Shown: positions 25,646-36,881, counted from the stretch's first letter. The stretch: DNA of 64,000 nucleotides from CAMDBL01 sp964498125 (GCA_964498125.1 CAZCGE010000143.1:7120-71119), one strand, 5' to 3'. The notes: generated by a model not told the origin, from the sequence alone. A program made the numbers and translations.

Positions 25646-25933
25646 CTAGCCCTTCTGGCCATCGTCACGTTTGGAGCCGAGCAGGCCGAACACCCGTGCA
25701 ATCAGCCAGATCGGCACCACCACGACCGCGCCCAGCAGCAGATAGCCGAACACCCACTCGAAGATTCCAAAGCCCATGTCGGCTAGCCGCCGCAGCAGAA
25801 TCTGCAGGCGATGAACCAGGTTGACCGGGGTGATGTCGAGCGCCGACAACACGATGCCGACGACGATGGAGATCAGCGCCAACCGCACGAAGACGGCCCA
25901 CGGCTTGCCGCCCAGGAATGCGTCGCGATCCAT
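25646..25933 (-). CDS. DUF6460-like small membrane protein
   Basis: The 95-aa protein starts MDRDAFLGGKPWAVFVRLALISIVVGIVL. A second hydrophobic segment is FEWVFGYLLLGAVVVVPIWLIARVFGLL. The FLGG-x-P-x-A-V-x-x-R-L start and VVVPIWLIAR motif match a conserved Rhizobiales family that I know as DUF6460, with no assigned function. The frame is open 30 codons upstream, but the ATG at 25933 agrees with the family length. It is probably an inner-membrane protein with two helices. Confidence 0.75.
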   Translation of the reverse strand: MDRDAFLGGKPWAVFVRLALISIVVGIVLSALDITPVNLVHRLQILLRRLADMGFGIFEWVFGYLLLGAVVVVPIWLIARVFGLLGSKRDDGQKG

Positions 25934-26050
25934 GCCGTGCTGCTCCGTGCTGAATGTCTCGTGCAGCCACGTAGCATAGCCGACGGACAGTGGCGATACG
26001 CTCCTCCGCTCTCCTTTGATCACTGCGAGATCGATTTGGTCCAGCTGACC

Positions 26051-26455
26051 TCAGCTGCCCCGTCTAGTGCCGCTGCCGATTGAGCCAACCCGCTTGCTTG
26101 GCTGGCAGCTGATCGCGGTAGCAAGCATGCTGACGTCACGCCTCGCGCCATGTTCGTGGGCAAGTATCGATGTCGGTGTCAGCAGCCCCAGGGCCTGCAA
26201 TGCGGGGCAGAACCACGGTGGAGCGTTGTCCTCGCCTTCTTCATGATCCTTGCGCCAGCGATCGCACGCCACGGTGTGCGAGCAGTTTCGGCAGCTCTCG
26301 GTCGCCTGCTCGACAGCAGCGCGGTTATTCTCGTCCAGCAACTCGCGATAATTCAACCGCAAGCGCGACAGTAGGTCGGTCAAACGAACGACCCGATGCA
26401 ACAATGAATACATTCCGTCCCATCCAAGTTGCGCTGATAAATTTCGCGTATGCAT
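26051..26455 (-). CDS. DUF6455-like Cys-rich protein
   Basis: The 134-aa protein contains LSRLRLNYRELLDENNRAAVEQATESCRNCSHTVACDRW and later APPWFCPALQALGLL. The C-x-x-C-(x)5-C spacing followed by a late FCP...L pattern is that of the small DUF6455 family, probably metal-binding. The last 35 residues (SILAHEHGARRDVSML onward) are not part of the usual family, so the C-terminus may be extended by a lost stop or a small frameshift. It reads leftward and has no operon partner. Confidence 0.5.
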   Translation of the reverse strand: MHTRNLSAQLGWDGMYSLLHRVVRLTDLLSRLRLNYRELLDENNRAAVEQATESCRNCSHTVACDRWRKDHEEGEDNAPPWFCPALQALGLLTPTSILAHEHGARRDVSMLATAISCQPSKRVGSIGSGTRRGS

Positions 26456-27064
26456 TTTTGCTCACTCTTGGTGAACAACCGACAAACTAGGACCGTCGCT
26501 GCCGCCACCGCGCCTGCGGTCCACCACGCAAGACGTTGGAGATGATCGAGCGGGCGCAGGCATGCCCTTGCGGAAGTTCGCAATGACCTTCCGCAACCGT
26601 TTTCGCCGACCCGACACGGTGCTCGTGACCTGCGTGCGCAACCGCACTCACGTCACCAAGCTCGCGGCGGATCGCCGGAAGGTGCGACTATGGATTTGGT
26701 TTCGAGTTGGCCTCTATGTCTCCGACTACACCGCTATCGACGATCCGGACATTGCCAATGCCGGATGCGACGACGATCGTTCTGCTGCCTGTGCGCTCCG
26801 CGGTCACTCCCTGTGTTTGCCGCACCTGGGATTATCACGGAACCGTCACAACGCTAGCACACAGCGGCGCTGGCGTCCAACTCCCTAACTCTCGATCCCC
26901 CGTCGAGTTGACGCAGCATCATGGGATGGCCGCCCGACCACGGCGGATTAGGCGATGCACATCACCACATGACCGCCTAATCCGCGGCGATGACAGGCAA
27001 CCCGAACCTCGTAATCTCTGACATGATCACAATAGATTGAACGCGCCGCTCGAGGAGCCATGCC
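26456..27064. other. Gene-poor region before the enoyl-CoA hydratase
   Basis: Several short frames overlap here on both strands (for example one at 26562-26888 and a minus-strand one at 26380-26583 with a possible transmembrane stretch AGAVAAATVLVCRLF). None has a convincing start, family pattern or neighbour support. An inverted pair CCGCGGATTAGGCG-like / CGCCTAATCCGCGG is visible at about 26940-26988. I see no confirmed gene. Confidence 0.45.
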
Positions 27065-27904
27065 GTGAGCCAGAGCCTGATCGACGTCAGCATCACCGAC
27101 AGCGTAGCCACGGTCATGCTCAATCGCCCTGACAAGCGCAATGCCATGAGCGATGCGATGCGCGGCGAATTCATTGCCGCGCTCGAGCGCGTGGCCAGCG
27201 AACCGGCCATCCGCGCCTTGGTTCTCACCGGTAGCGGCAAGGCCTTCTGCGCCGGTGGCGACGTCGCCGGCATGCAGCGACGCCTGCAGGCGCCGCCCGG
27301 CGAGGTTGCCATGAATGGCTGGCGGCGGCAGCAGCGCGTGCATTATGCCGTGGCGTTGCTGCACACCTTGCCGATCCCGACCATCGCCGCCGTCAATGGT
27401 GCTGCCTCGGGTCTGGGCGCCGACACCGCCCTGAGCTGCGATTTCGTCATCGCCAGCCCGGCCGCCAGCTTTACCTGGTCCTACATCGACCGCGGCCTGA
27501 TCCCCGATGGCGGCGGCATGTATTTCCTGCCCCGCCGCGTCGGACTGGCGCGCGCCAAGGACCTGATTTTCTCCGGCCGCCGGGTCGATGCGCCCGAAGC
27601 GCTGCATCTCGGCATCGCCGACCGACTGACCGAAGCAGAAACTCTGTTGAGGGATGCCCAGGCCTGGGCCAGCGAGCTGAGCCAGGGCTCGGCGACGGCC
27701 CTGGCGCTGGCCAAGACGATCCTCAACCAAACCTTCGAGCTGACCGCCGAGCAGGTTTTCGCCCAGGGCAGTCAGGCGCAAGGCATGTGCTACACGAGCG
27801 GCGAGCACCGGGCCGCGGTGATGGCGTTCCTCGACAAGGCCACTCCCCGCGACAGTTCCACTCCCCTCGACAGTTCCATGGGCCGGCCAACCGAAAAACG
27901 TTGA
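27065..27904 (+). CDS. Enoyl-CoA hydratase/isomerase family protein
   Basis: The 279-aa crotonase-fold enzyme carries the oxyanion-hole segments ALVLTGSGKAFCAGGDVAGM (residues about 53-72) and IPTIAAVNGAASGLGADTALSCDF (about 106-130). It also has the ARAKDLIFSGRRVDAPEALHLGIADRL region. The catalytic acid position cannot be fixed by eye. The GTG start at 27065 sits 7 bases after GAGGAG; the nearby ATG at 27060 hits a stop after two codons. A CoA-ligase-like gene follows, suggesting joint acyl-CoA metabolism. Confidence 0.88.
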   Translation: MSQSLIDVSITDSVATVMLNRPDKRNAMSDAMRGEFIAALERVASEPAIRALVLTGSGKAFCAGGDVAGMQRRLQAPPGEVAMNGWRRQQRVHYAVALLHTLPIPTIAAVNGAASGLGADTALSCDFVIASPAASFTWSYIDRGLIPDGGGMYFLPRRVGLARAKDLIFSGRRVDAPEALHLGIADRLTEAETLLRDAQAWASELSQGSATALALAKTILNQTFELTAEQVFAQGSQAQGMCYTSGEHRAAVMAFLDKATPRDSSTPLDSSMGRPTEKR

Positions 27905-28006
27905 AACAGACCGCGCGTCCTGTCACCAACAGTCGGTTCCCATCGCCGTCCTGCCGATATAACGCGGCACGTGGGCAGCGATCGCTTGGTTCGGAACGAT
28001 GATGAC

Positions 28007-30094
28007 ATGCACGCCATAGCCCGCCTGCTGAAGCCGCGCAGCATTGCCATCGTCGGTGCGTCCGCCGACGCGACCAAGACATCGGGAAAGCCGATCTCGC
28101 ACCTGCTCAAGCATGGCTACTCGGGCGATATTTACCCGGTCAATCCGCGCGTCGCCAGCATCGCCGGACTGCGCTGCTACGCTGACATCCAATCCCTGCC
28201 CAAGGCACCCGACGTCGGCCTGGTGCTGCTCGCACCCAGCCAGGCCCTCCAGGCGGTGCGCGACTTGGCGGCGCTGGGAACCGCGGCTGCCATCGTCTTG
28301 GCCAGCGGCTATGCCGAGACCGGAGTGGATGGCGCGCGCCGGCAGGCCGAATTGTGCGCCGCGGCCGGCCCCATGCGCCTGCTCGGCCCCAATACGATCG
28401 GCCTCGTCAACTTGACCGACGGCATTCCCCTGTCCGCCAGCGGCGCTCTGGATATGCAGGAATTCCCCGTCGGCGCCATCGGTATCGTCTCGCAGAGCGG
28501 CGGCATCCTCGGCTCGCTGTTGTCGCGCGCCTCTGGCCGCGGCATCGGACTGTCCAAGCTGATCTCGACCAGCAACGAAGCCGACCTGGAGCTCGCCGAC
28601 TTCATCGACGCCCTGGCCGACGATCCGGCCACCAGGGTCATCGCGCTCTACATCGAAGGCGTGCGCAAGCCGGACAAATTCCGGGCGGCGGCGCTGAAGG
28701 CCGCCAACGCCGGCAAGCCGATCGTTGCCTATAAGATCGGGCGATCGGAGGCCGGCGCCCGGGCCGCGATCTCACACACCGGCGCACTGGCCGGCAGCGA
28801 CCGCATGTATGACGCGCTGTTCCAGCAGGCCGGCGTCATTCGCGCGCGCGCATTCGCCGATCTACTGGACATTCCCGCCGCCTTGGCCGCCGGCCGCGTG
28901 CTGCACGGCCGGCGAGTCGCCGTCCTGACCTCGACGGGCGGGGCGGGCACGCTGGTGTCCGACAGCCTCGGCGTCGCCGGCTTCGATACGCCGCCGCCCG
29001 ACCCGGCGACCGCGGCCCGGCTGCGTGTGCTGTTGCCCGGCGACCAGGCCGTGCTCGACCGCAATCCGATCGATGTCACGTTGGCCGGCCTGCAGCCCGA
29101 CGTCTTGCGCGGCGCCGTCGCCGCCCTGCTGGACAGTCCGAGCTACGATGCGCTGGCGATCATCGTCGGCTCTTCGGGCGTGGCGAACCCCGATCTGATG
29201 GCGCGCGCGGTCGGCACCAGCTTGCCGGCTAGCGACAAGCCGGTGCTGGCTTACATCAGTCCGCACGCGCCACAGGCCGCCGCCCTGCTGACCGCCGGTG
29301 GCGTGCCGACGTTCACATCACCCGAAAGCTGCGCCGCGGCCCTCGACGGCCTGTGGCGCGCGGCCACCTGGACACCACCTGTCGCCGACCACACCGCGCG
29401 CGCCCAAGTTTCGACCTTGGATGTTCCAGGCGGCGCCCTCGATGAGGCCGAGGCGAAGGCGCTGTTTAGCCGCTTCGGCGTACCGTGTGTGCGCGAACGG
29501 ATCGTCACGTCGCCGGCACAGGCCGAGCGCGCCGCACATGATCTGGGCGGCCGGGTCGTCCTTAAAATTCTGTCGCGCGAAATCACGCACAAGAGCGATG
29601 TCGGCGGCGTTGCACTCGACCTTGCGGCCGATGCCGTCGGACCACGCCTGAGCGCCATGGCGCGCCATGTCGCAGACCAGACCGGCCAGCAGCCGCAGCG
29701 CTTCCTCGTGCAAGAGATGGTGTCAGGCGGGATCGAGCTGATCCTTGGATTGCAGCGTGACCCGCTCGGATCCGCAATCCTGCTCGGCACGGGCGGCGTC
29801 ACCGCCGAACTGTTGCACGACACGACGCTGCGGTTATTGCCACCGGACGGCGGCCTGACGCCCGATGCAGCACGTGCCATGGCGCGCGAGCTGAAATCCT
29901 GGCCGCTGCTCGATGGTTATCGCGGCCGGCCGAAAGCCGATGTCGAAGCACTGGTGGCCGCCATCGTCGCCTTCTCCACGATGGCCGCACAAATGCGCGA
30001 TCGGTTGATCGAGGCCGAGATCAACCCGCTGCTCGTGCTGCCAATTGGCCAGGGCGTCGTCGCCGCCGATGGCGTGGCGCTGCTCAGGCCGTAG
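28007..30094 (+). CDS. ADP-forming acyl-CoA synthetase-like protein (CoA-binding and ATP-grasp)
   Basis: The 695-aa fused synthetase has an N-terminal CoA-binding Rossmann domain (MHAIARLLKPRSIAIVGASADATKTSG), succinyl-CoA-ligase-like domains (VSQSGGILGSLLSRA; AISHTGALAGSDRMYDALFQQAGV with the likely phosphohistidine) and a C-terminal ATP-grasp domain (about 480-690: KALFSRFGVPC, VVLKILSREITHKSDVGGV, EMVSGGIELILGLQRDPLG). These enzymes interconvert acyl-CoA plus ADP with acid plus ATP. I chose the ATG at 28007 because the domain begins there. It follows the enoyl-CoA hydratase by 100 bases. Confidence 0.88.
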   Translation: MHAIARLLKPRSIAIVGASADATKTSGKPISHLLKHGYSGDIYPVNPRVASIAGLRCYADIQSLPKAPDVGLVLLAPSQALQAVRDLAALGTAAAIVLASGYAETGVDGARRQAELCAAAGPMRLLGPNTIGLVNLTDGIPLSASGALDMQEFPVGAIGIVSQSGGILGSLLSRASGRGIGLSKLISTSNEADLELADFIDALADDPATRVIALYIEGVRKPDKFRAAALKAANAGKPIVAYKIGRSEAGARAAISHTGALAGSDRMYDALFQQAGVIRARAFADLLDIPAALAAGRVLHGRRVAVLTSTGGAGTLVSDSLGVAGFDTPPPDPATAARLRVLLPGDQAVLDRNPIDVTLAGLQPDVLRGAVAALLDSPSYDALAIIVGSSGVANPDLMARAVGTSLPASDKPVLAYISPHAPQAAALLTAGGVPTFTSPESCAAALDGLWRAATWTPPVADHTARAQVSTLDVPGGALDEAEAKALFSRFGVPCVRERIVTSPAQAERAAHDLGGRVVLKILSREITHKSDVGGVALDLAADAVGPRLSAMARHVADQTGQQPQRFLVQEMVSGGIELILGLQRDPLGSAILLGTGGVTAELLHDTTLRLLPPDGGLTPDAARAMARELKSWPLLDGYRGRPKADVEALVAAIVAFSTMAAQMRDRLIEAEINPLLVLPIGQGVVAADGVALLRP

Positions 30095-30203
30095 ACCGAA
30101 CACCCTGCTGCACCCGCGCGACAGGGCCGCACCACCGCATCGCCTACACTCATCCCCAATCGGCTAGCGTGTGCACATGAAGGTTCCCAGTCCTCCGGCG
30201 CGA

Positions 30204-30725
30204 TTATTGGGCGCCGCTGCCTTGTGCGTTGGCGGCGGGGGAATAGGCGTCGTTGGCCTTCGCCTTCCCCTTTGGGGCTTTCTTCACTGGGGTTGATGGA
30301 CTGGAGTCCTGAGCAACCGCGGCCTTCACGGCTTTCTTGGCTGGTACCGGCGCCGCCACGTCCTTGCCCGTGGACGGCTTGACCGCCGCCTTGGCGGCCT
30401 TGCCGGTGGCTTTGGCGGGCGTGGCCGCGGCAGTGCCCTCCTCATCGTCTGCCGGAGGGTGCCGCTTGTGCGGCTGCGGGCAGCGGAACGCCAGCTGCTC
30501 CTCGACGTGGATCAACCGCTCGATCGCTTTCAACCGTTCGCTCGGCAGGTTGGCCTTGGCCCACTCTGGACCTTTCGCCATGTCACCGGTGGCGCCCTTT
30601 TGCTGCAGCCACCCGTGCTCGGCCTTGAGATCGACACAGATCTGTTTGTCGAGCTGAGCGGTCCAGCCGGCGGTTGGCGCCGCGGCGAGCGCGATCACTG
30701 CAACGAGGAGTCCTGGCAGGCGCAT
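30204..30725 (-). CDS. Secreted Lys/Ala-rich protein of unknown function
   Basis: The 173-aa protein has a signal peptide (MRLPGLLVAVIALAAAPTAGWTA). A short conserved-looking region follows (QICVDLKAEHGWLQQKGATGDMAKGPEWAKANLPSERLKAIERLIHVEEQLAFRCPQ, residues about 27-80, with two Cys). The tail is a low-complexity Ala/Lys/Pro run resembling histone H1. Proteins of this shape occur in Rhizobiales. The function is unknown and periplasmic location likely. It is in the same direction as tpiA, 114 bases from it. Confidence 0.65.
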   Translation of the reverse strand: MRLPGLLVAVIALAAAPTAGWTAQLDKQICVDLKAEHGWLQQKGATGDMAKGPEWAKANLPSERLKAIERLIHVEEQLAFRCPQPHKRHPPADDEEGTAAATPAKATGKAAKAAVKPSTGKDVAAPVPAKKAVKAAVAQDSSPSTPVKKAPKGKAKANDAYSPAANAQGSGAQ

Positions 30726-30839
30726 GCAATCCCCCGACAATTCGCTCGGCAGGTCCGCGAGCTGTGACGTCGCACAAACCATATGCGGGTTTGTCATCCC
30801 GCGGCAACCCAACACGCGATTTCTGGCCGCGGCGGTGAT

Positions 30840-31619
30840 TCAGCGTTGATAAGCCGCGGCGATGATACCGAGAAAATCGGCGGACTTGAGGCTGGCGCCA
30901 CCGACCAGCGCACCGTCGACGTTGGCCACGGCCATCAGCTCGCGCGCATTGGACGGCTTGACCGAGCCGCCGTAGAGGATGCGCATGGCGTGGGCGCCAG
31001 CGCCGATCCGGGCCACCAGACTGTCGCGAATGGCGTGGTGGACCTCGGCGACATCGCTGGCGGTGGGCGTCAGCCCCGTGCCGATCGCCCAGACCGGCTC
31101 ATAGGCGATGACGGTGTTTTCGGGCCGGCCCTCCTCGGGTAGAGATTGCGCGAGCTGGCGGCGCACGACCGCGAGCGTCAGGCCGGCCTGGCGCTCTCCC
31201 GCGGTCTCGCCGATGCAGATGATGGCCGTGAGCTTGGCGGCATGCGCCGCCGTGGCCTTGGCGCGCACCAGCGCACTCGCTTCGCTGTGATCGCTGCGCC
31301 GTTCGGAATGGCCGAGGATGACGGCGCTCGCCCCGGAGTCGGCCAGCATCTGCGCCGAGATGTCGCCGGTGTTGGCGCCGGCGGTCGCAGTGTGGCAATC
31401 CTGACCCCCGGTCTTCAGGCGGGTCCCGAAGGCCAGCGCCGAAAGCGCGGCCAGCAGGGTGGCTGGTGGGCAAATCATGACGTCGGCGCCGGCGGCAAAT
31501 TGGGCATCGGCCAGGCCGGCGATCACGCCATGCGCCTCGCTCAGGGCAGCTTTTAGACCGTTCATTTTCCAGTTGCCGGCCACCAGCGGACGCGGCGGCG
31601 GGGCGGTCGACTCGGACAT
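30840..31619 (-). CDS. tpiA: Triosephosphate isomerase
   Basis: The 259-aa glycolytic enzyme interconverts dihydroxyacetone phosphate and glyceraldehyde 3-phosphate. Conserved stretches are LVAGNWKMNG (catalytic Lys), AVILGHSERR (catalytic His), VIAYEPVWAIGTGLTP (catalytic Glu) and ILYGGSVKPSNARELM with GALVGGASLK (phosphate binding). The frame extends further upstream, but the ATG at 31619 gives the usual length. It diverges from ppiD with 235 bases between, an arrangement conserved in Alphaproteobacteria. Confidence 0.97.
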   Translation of the reverse strand: MSESTAPPPRPLVAGNWKMNGLKAALSEAHGVIAGLADAQFAAGADVMICPPATLLAALSALAFGTRLKTGGQDCHTATAGANTGDISAQMLADSGASAVILGHSERRSDHSEASALVRAKATAAHAAKLTAIICIGETAGERQAGLTLAVVRRQLAQSLPEEGRPENTVIAYEPVWAIGTGLTPTASDVAEVHHAIRDSLVARIGAGAHAMRILYGGSVKPSNARELMAVANVDGALVGGASLKSADFLGIIAAAYQR

Positions 31620-31854
31620 TGGCCAATCCTCATGTAACGGGCCTCGTGCAGCCGGCGATTGTTGACTTTGAAGGCGTCGCCAGGGTGTATGTTTCCGCAA
31701 GCGGCCTTGCAATCACCGGCGGGCTGGGCTTCATATCATATCCAACGGCCCGTCCGCAGACGGCAATCCTCAAGTATTTCGCAATGCGGCGAAATGCACG
31801 CAAGTCGCAATCCGCGTGCCACAGCCGCAAGCAACACTCGGAACCCGGCATAAC

Positions 31855-33738
31855 ATGCTCGACGCATTGAGACGTGGCGCCACCGGCTGGATCTCCAAGA
31901 TCTTCCTCGGCATTCTCATCCTCAGCTTCGCCGTCTGGGGCGTGGCCGACATGGTCCGCGGCTATAACACGGGCACTCTGGCCAAGGTCGGCGACGTGGA
32001 GATTTCGCAGGAGGATTTCCAGACCGCTTACCAGAACCAGTTGCAGATGATGGGACCGATGGCCCGCCGCCTGACGCCCGAGCAGGTGCGCATGTTCGGC
32101 ATCGACCGGCGCGCGCTGTCGGGCCTGATCGACACCGCCGCCGTCGACAACCACGCCCGCCGCTTGAAGCTCGGCATTTCCGATGAGACGATTGCCCAGC
32201 AGATCGCCCGCGAGCCGAGCTTTCGCACCTCCGATGGCAAGTTCGACAAGCAGGGGTTCGATGCATTCCTGCGCCAGAACCGCATGACGGAGCAGGGTTT
32301 CCTGGCCCTGCGCCGCAAGGATGAAGTGCGCGAGCAACTGACGGGCGCCTTGTTGGGCGGCGTTGCCGTACCCGTGGCCATGGTCGAGGCGGTGCATGCC
32401 TGGCGCGAGGAGACGCGCAAAATCGAATTTGTGACGTTTCCGGAAGCGGCCGTGAGCGTGCCGGAGCCTGACGATGCCAAGCTCAAGGAGGCTTATGAGC
32501 AGGCCAAGCGCCAGTTCATCGTGCCCGAGTCGCGCAAGCTGGCGATCCTTCTTCTTGAACTCGCCGACGTCAAATCCAGGGTCTTAGTCAGCGAGGCCGA
32601 TGTAAAAAGCTATTTCGAGCAGAACCGGAGCAGCCTCGATATCCCCGAGCGTCGCCGCATCCATCAGATCCTCTTCAAGGATCGCGCTGCCGCCGAAGCC
32701 GGGCGCAAGGCGATCGACGGCGGCAAAAGCTTCTTGATGCTGTCGCTGGAAACGGAAGGCTCAGCCGGGCGCCTGCCGGGCCTTCTCGCCCGCAACGACC
32801 TCGGCGACCTGAAGCTGTCCGAGGTGGCGTTTACGCTGCCCAAGGACAAGGTGTCCGACGTGTTGCAGACCGGGTCTGGTCCGATGCTGATCATGGTCAG
32901 CGAGATTGCGCCGGGCAAGGCGCGCGGGTTCGATGAGGTCAAGGCGGAGATCCAGGAGCGTCTGTCGAGTCAGAAAGTCAGCGAGGAGCTGAGTTCCCTG
33001 CACGATGCCGTCGACAACAACCGTGCCGCGCGCAAGCCGCTACAGGAGATAGCCGAGACGCTGAAGCTGAAGCACGTCGAGGTCGTGACCCGGCGCGATA
33101 ACAAGACGGCGGACGGCAAGGCCGCCTTCGATCACGTCGAAGCCCAGGACATCATCGAGCACGGTTTTCAAGGTGCGGCCGGTGTCGATACCGAGCCGAT
33201 CGAGTTGAAGGCCGGCGGCTTCGCCTGGATTGACGTTCTGGAGACGGTGCCCGAGGCGGAGAAGCCGTTCGACTCCGTGAAGGACGAGGTCAAGTCCGTC
33301 TACACCGACCTCACACGCCGCAGGTTGCTGTCCGATCTGGCGGCCAAGGCGGCCGAGCGCGTCGGCCAAGGCGAGGCACTCGACAAGATCGCCAAGGAGG
33401 TTGCCGGCAAGGTCGAGACCACGGCCTCGATCACACGGGCCACCACGCCGCAGGGACTGTCGCAAGGCGCCGTGCAGATCGCCTTTGCCACGGCCAATGG
33501 CAAGGCGGCATCCGCCGAGAGTGCCGATCGCAAGTCGCGGACGCTGATGAAGGTCGTCGAGATTACGGCTGCGCCAACGCCGACCAAGGAGCAGGCGGAC
33601 AAAATGCAGGCCGATCTCGCCCGACAATTGCAGAATGATGCGCTACAGGCTTATGCCGCGGCATTGCGCGAGCAGCTGGGCGTGCGCATCAACGAGGCGA
33701 CGTTGCGCCGTTTGACCGGCGCCGATCGCCAGCAATGA
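31855..33738 (+). CDS. PpiD-like membrane-anchored peptidyl-prolyl isomerase/chaperone
   Basis: The 627-aa protein has an N-terminal inner-membrane anchor (WISKIFLGILILSFAVWGVADM, residues about 10-32), a SurA_N-like chaperone region (about 40-170) and a parvulin-like domain (about 250-355: RRIHQILFKDRAAAEAG, LPGLLARNDLGDLKLSEVAFTLPKDKVSDVLQTG). A second helical part follows to the C-terminus. It helps fold secreted and outer-membrane proteins at the periplasmic exit of Sec. I use the ATG at 31855, which gives the usual N-terminus MLDALRRGATGW. trpE starts 9 bases after its stop. Confidence 0.92.
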   Translation: MLDALRRGATGWISKIFLGILILSFAVWGVADMVRGYNTGTLAKVGDVEISQEDFQTAYQNQLQMMGPMARRLTPEQVRMFGIDRRALSGLIDTAAVDNHARRLKLGISDETIAQQIAREPSFRTSDGKFDKQGFDAFLRQNRMTEQGFLALRRKDEVREQLTGALLGGVAVPVAMVEAVHAWREETRKIEFVTFPEAAVSVPEPDDAKLKEAYEQAKRQFIVPESRKLAILLLELADVKSRVLVSEADVKSYFEQNRSSLDIPERRRIHQILFKDRAAAEAGRKAIDGGKSFLMLSLETEGSAGRLPGLLARNDLGDLKLSEVAFTLPKDKVSDVLQTGSGPMLIMVSEIAPGKARGFDEVKAEIQERLSSQKVSEELSSLHDAVDNNRAARKPLQEIAETLKLKHVEVVTRRDNKTADGKAAFDHVEAQDIIEHGFQGAAGVDTEPIELKAGGFAWIDVLETVPEAEKPFDSVKDEVKSVYTDLTRRRLLSDLAAKAAERVGQGEALDKIAKEVAGKVETTASITRATTPQGLSQGAVQIAFATANGKAASAESADRKSRTLMKVVEITAAPTPTKEQADKMQADLARQLQNDALQAYAAALREQLGVRINEATLRRLTGADRQQ

Positions 33739-33747
33739 GGGCCCGAC

Positions 33748-35334
<1,587 letters not shown>

Positions 35335-35339
35335 GGCCC

Positions 35340-35550
35340 GCACCACCAACCCGACCAGCGCACTCATATCCCCAACCTGCTCGAGGTGGCGCACCTGTTC
35401 GATGACGCGGTCGAGCCTCCTGACATCGAGCGGCTTGGCGAGGAAGGGGATGCAGGTGCGGAACACCCTTGGCCAATGCCGGGTCTCGACATAGAATGCG
35501 AGCGCGGTTCACCACTTGGCCAATAAGAGCCGACAATTCAGGGAGACCTA
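35340..35550 (-). pseudogene. Possible response-regulator receiver fragment
   Basis: On the minus strand, FRTCIPFLAKPLDVRRLDRVIEQVRHLEQ resembles the end of a CheY-like receiver domain (the K-P switch and last helix). A neighbouring frame upstream continues it with LSALIGQVVNRARILCRDPALAKG. No complete domain or start exists, so at most this is a decayed remnant between trpE and the next gene. Confidence 0.28.
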
Positions 35551-35555
35551 ACCTC

Positions 35556-36821
35556 ATGACACGGATTGCACGCCCCATGCGCCGCCTGGCAGCGACTGCT
35601 TGCAGCGCACTGGCAATGGCACTTGCCGCGCTGACGCTCGCACCCGCGGCTCAAGCGCAGGACATCAAGATCGGCTTCGGCATGGCGCTGACCGGCCCGC
35701 TCGCCGTCAACGGCAAGCAGGCGCTGCTCGGCATGAAGGTCTGGGAGGAGGAGGTCAACGCCAAGGGCGGCCTGCTCGGCCGCAAGGTCAAGCTGATCTA
35801 CTATGACGACCAGTCGAACCCGGCCACCGTGCCTGGCATCTATTCCAAGCTGCTCGACGTCGACAAGGTCGAGCTGATCCTCGGCGGCTATGCCACCAAC
35901 CAGGTCGTGCCGGCCATTCCGCTCGCCGCCCAGAAGAAGAAGACGATGATCGGCCTGTTCGCGGCCGACGCCAACCACAAGTTCAAGTATCCCGGCTACT
36001 TCTCGATGATCCCGATCGGCCCGGACGTCGCCTCGTTCACCGATGGCTTCTTCCAGCTTGCGGCGGCTCAGAACCCGAAGCCGGAGACCATGGCGATCGC
36101 CATGGCGGATGCTGAGTTCGCCCACAATATTTGCGGCGGCGCGCGCGAAAACGCCAAGAAGTACGGCTTCAAGATCGTCTACGACAAGAGCTACCCGCCC
36201 GCGACTCAGGACTTCATCCCGATCGTGCGCGCCGTGCAGGCCACCAACCCCGACCTGTTCATGGTCTGCTCGTATCCGGTCGACTCTGTCGGCATGGTGC
36301 GCGCCGTGCGCGAGGTCGACTTCAAGCCGAAGATGTTCGGCGGCTCCATGGTCGGCCTGCAGGCAACCGGCATCAAGACCCAGCTCAAGGAAAAGCTCAA
36401 CGGCATCGTCAACTACGAGACCTGGGTGCCGTCGATGGTCTACGAGGGCACCAACGCGTTCTTCAAGACGTATCAGGCGAAGGCCGGCGCCGAAGGTGTC
36501 GATCTGCTCGGCTACTATCTCGGCGGCTGGGGCTACGCCTACATCCAGGTGCTCGGCCAGGCGATCGAGGGCGCCAAGTCGATCGAGGACGAGAAGATCG
36601 CCGACTTCCTGCGCAAGAACACGTTCAAGACCATCAAGGGCAACATCAAGTTCGGTGCCAACGGCGAGTGGGCCGAAACCGGAATGCTCACGGTCCAGTA
36701 CCAGGGCATCAAACCAGACGCCAACGTCGAAACCTGGCGCGGCATGGAGCATCAGACCGTGCTGACGCCGGCCAAACTGAAGACAGGCACCATGGTCTAC
36801 CCCTACGAAAAGGGGCGCTGA
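35556..36821 (+). CDS. LivK-type branched-chain amino-acid/organic-acid binding protein
   Basis: The 421-aa periplasmic type I solute-binding protein has a signal peptide (MTRIARPMRRLAATACSALAMALAALTLAPAAQA). The lobes begin IKIGFGMALTGPLAVNGKQALLGMKVWEEEVNAKGGLLG. Further family parts are KVKLIYYDDQSNP and FKIVYDKSYPPATQDFIPIVRAVQATNPDLFMVCSY. GGGAG-like spacing to the ATG at 35556 and the signal peptide favour that start over upstream ones. A strong terminator follows. No liv permease or ATPase gene lies in the window, so it may be an accessory binding protein. Confidence 0.9.
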   Translation: MTRIARPMRRLAATACSALAMALAALTLAPAAQAQDIKIGFGMALTGPLAVNGKQALLGMKVWEEEVNAKGGLLGRKVKLIYYDDQSNPATVPGIYSKLLDVDKVELILGGYATNQVVPAIPLAAQKKKTMIGLFAADANHKFKYPGYFSMIPIGPDVASFTDGFFQLAAAQNPKPETMAIAMADAEFAHNICGGARENAKKYGFKIVYDKSYPPATQDFIPIVRAVQATNPDLFMVCSYPVDSVGMVRAVREVDFKPKMFGGSMVGLQATGIKTQLKEKLNGIVNYETWVPSMVYEGTNAFFKTYQAKAGAEGVDLLGYYLGGWGYAYIQVLGQAIEGAKSIEDEKIADFLRKNTFKTIKGNIKFGANGEWAETGMLTVQYQGIKPDANVETWRGMEHQTVLTPAKLKTGTMVYPYEKGR

Positions 36822-36846
36822 GCCCGGTAGGGCCGAGCGTAACAGG

Positions 36847-36881
36847 ACGGCGGCCGGATTGTCCCCGGCTGCCGTTTTTTT
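36847..36881 (+). terminator. Rho-independent terminator
   Basis: The stem ACGGCGGCCGG / CCGGCTGCCGT with a short loop is followed by seven T. It lies 25 bases after the stop of the LivK-type gene, so it ends that transcript. Confidence 0.85.

Noticed and set aside
26948..27808. Minus-strand 286-aa frame over the enoyl-CoA hydratase
   Set aside because: It is a shadow of the crotonase gene.
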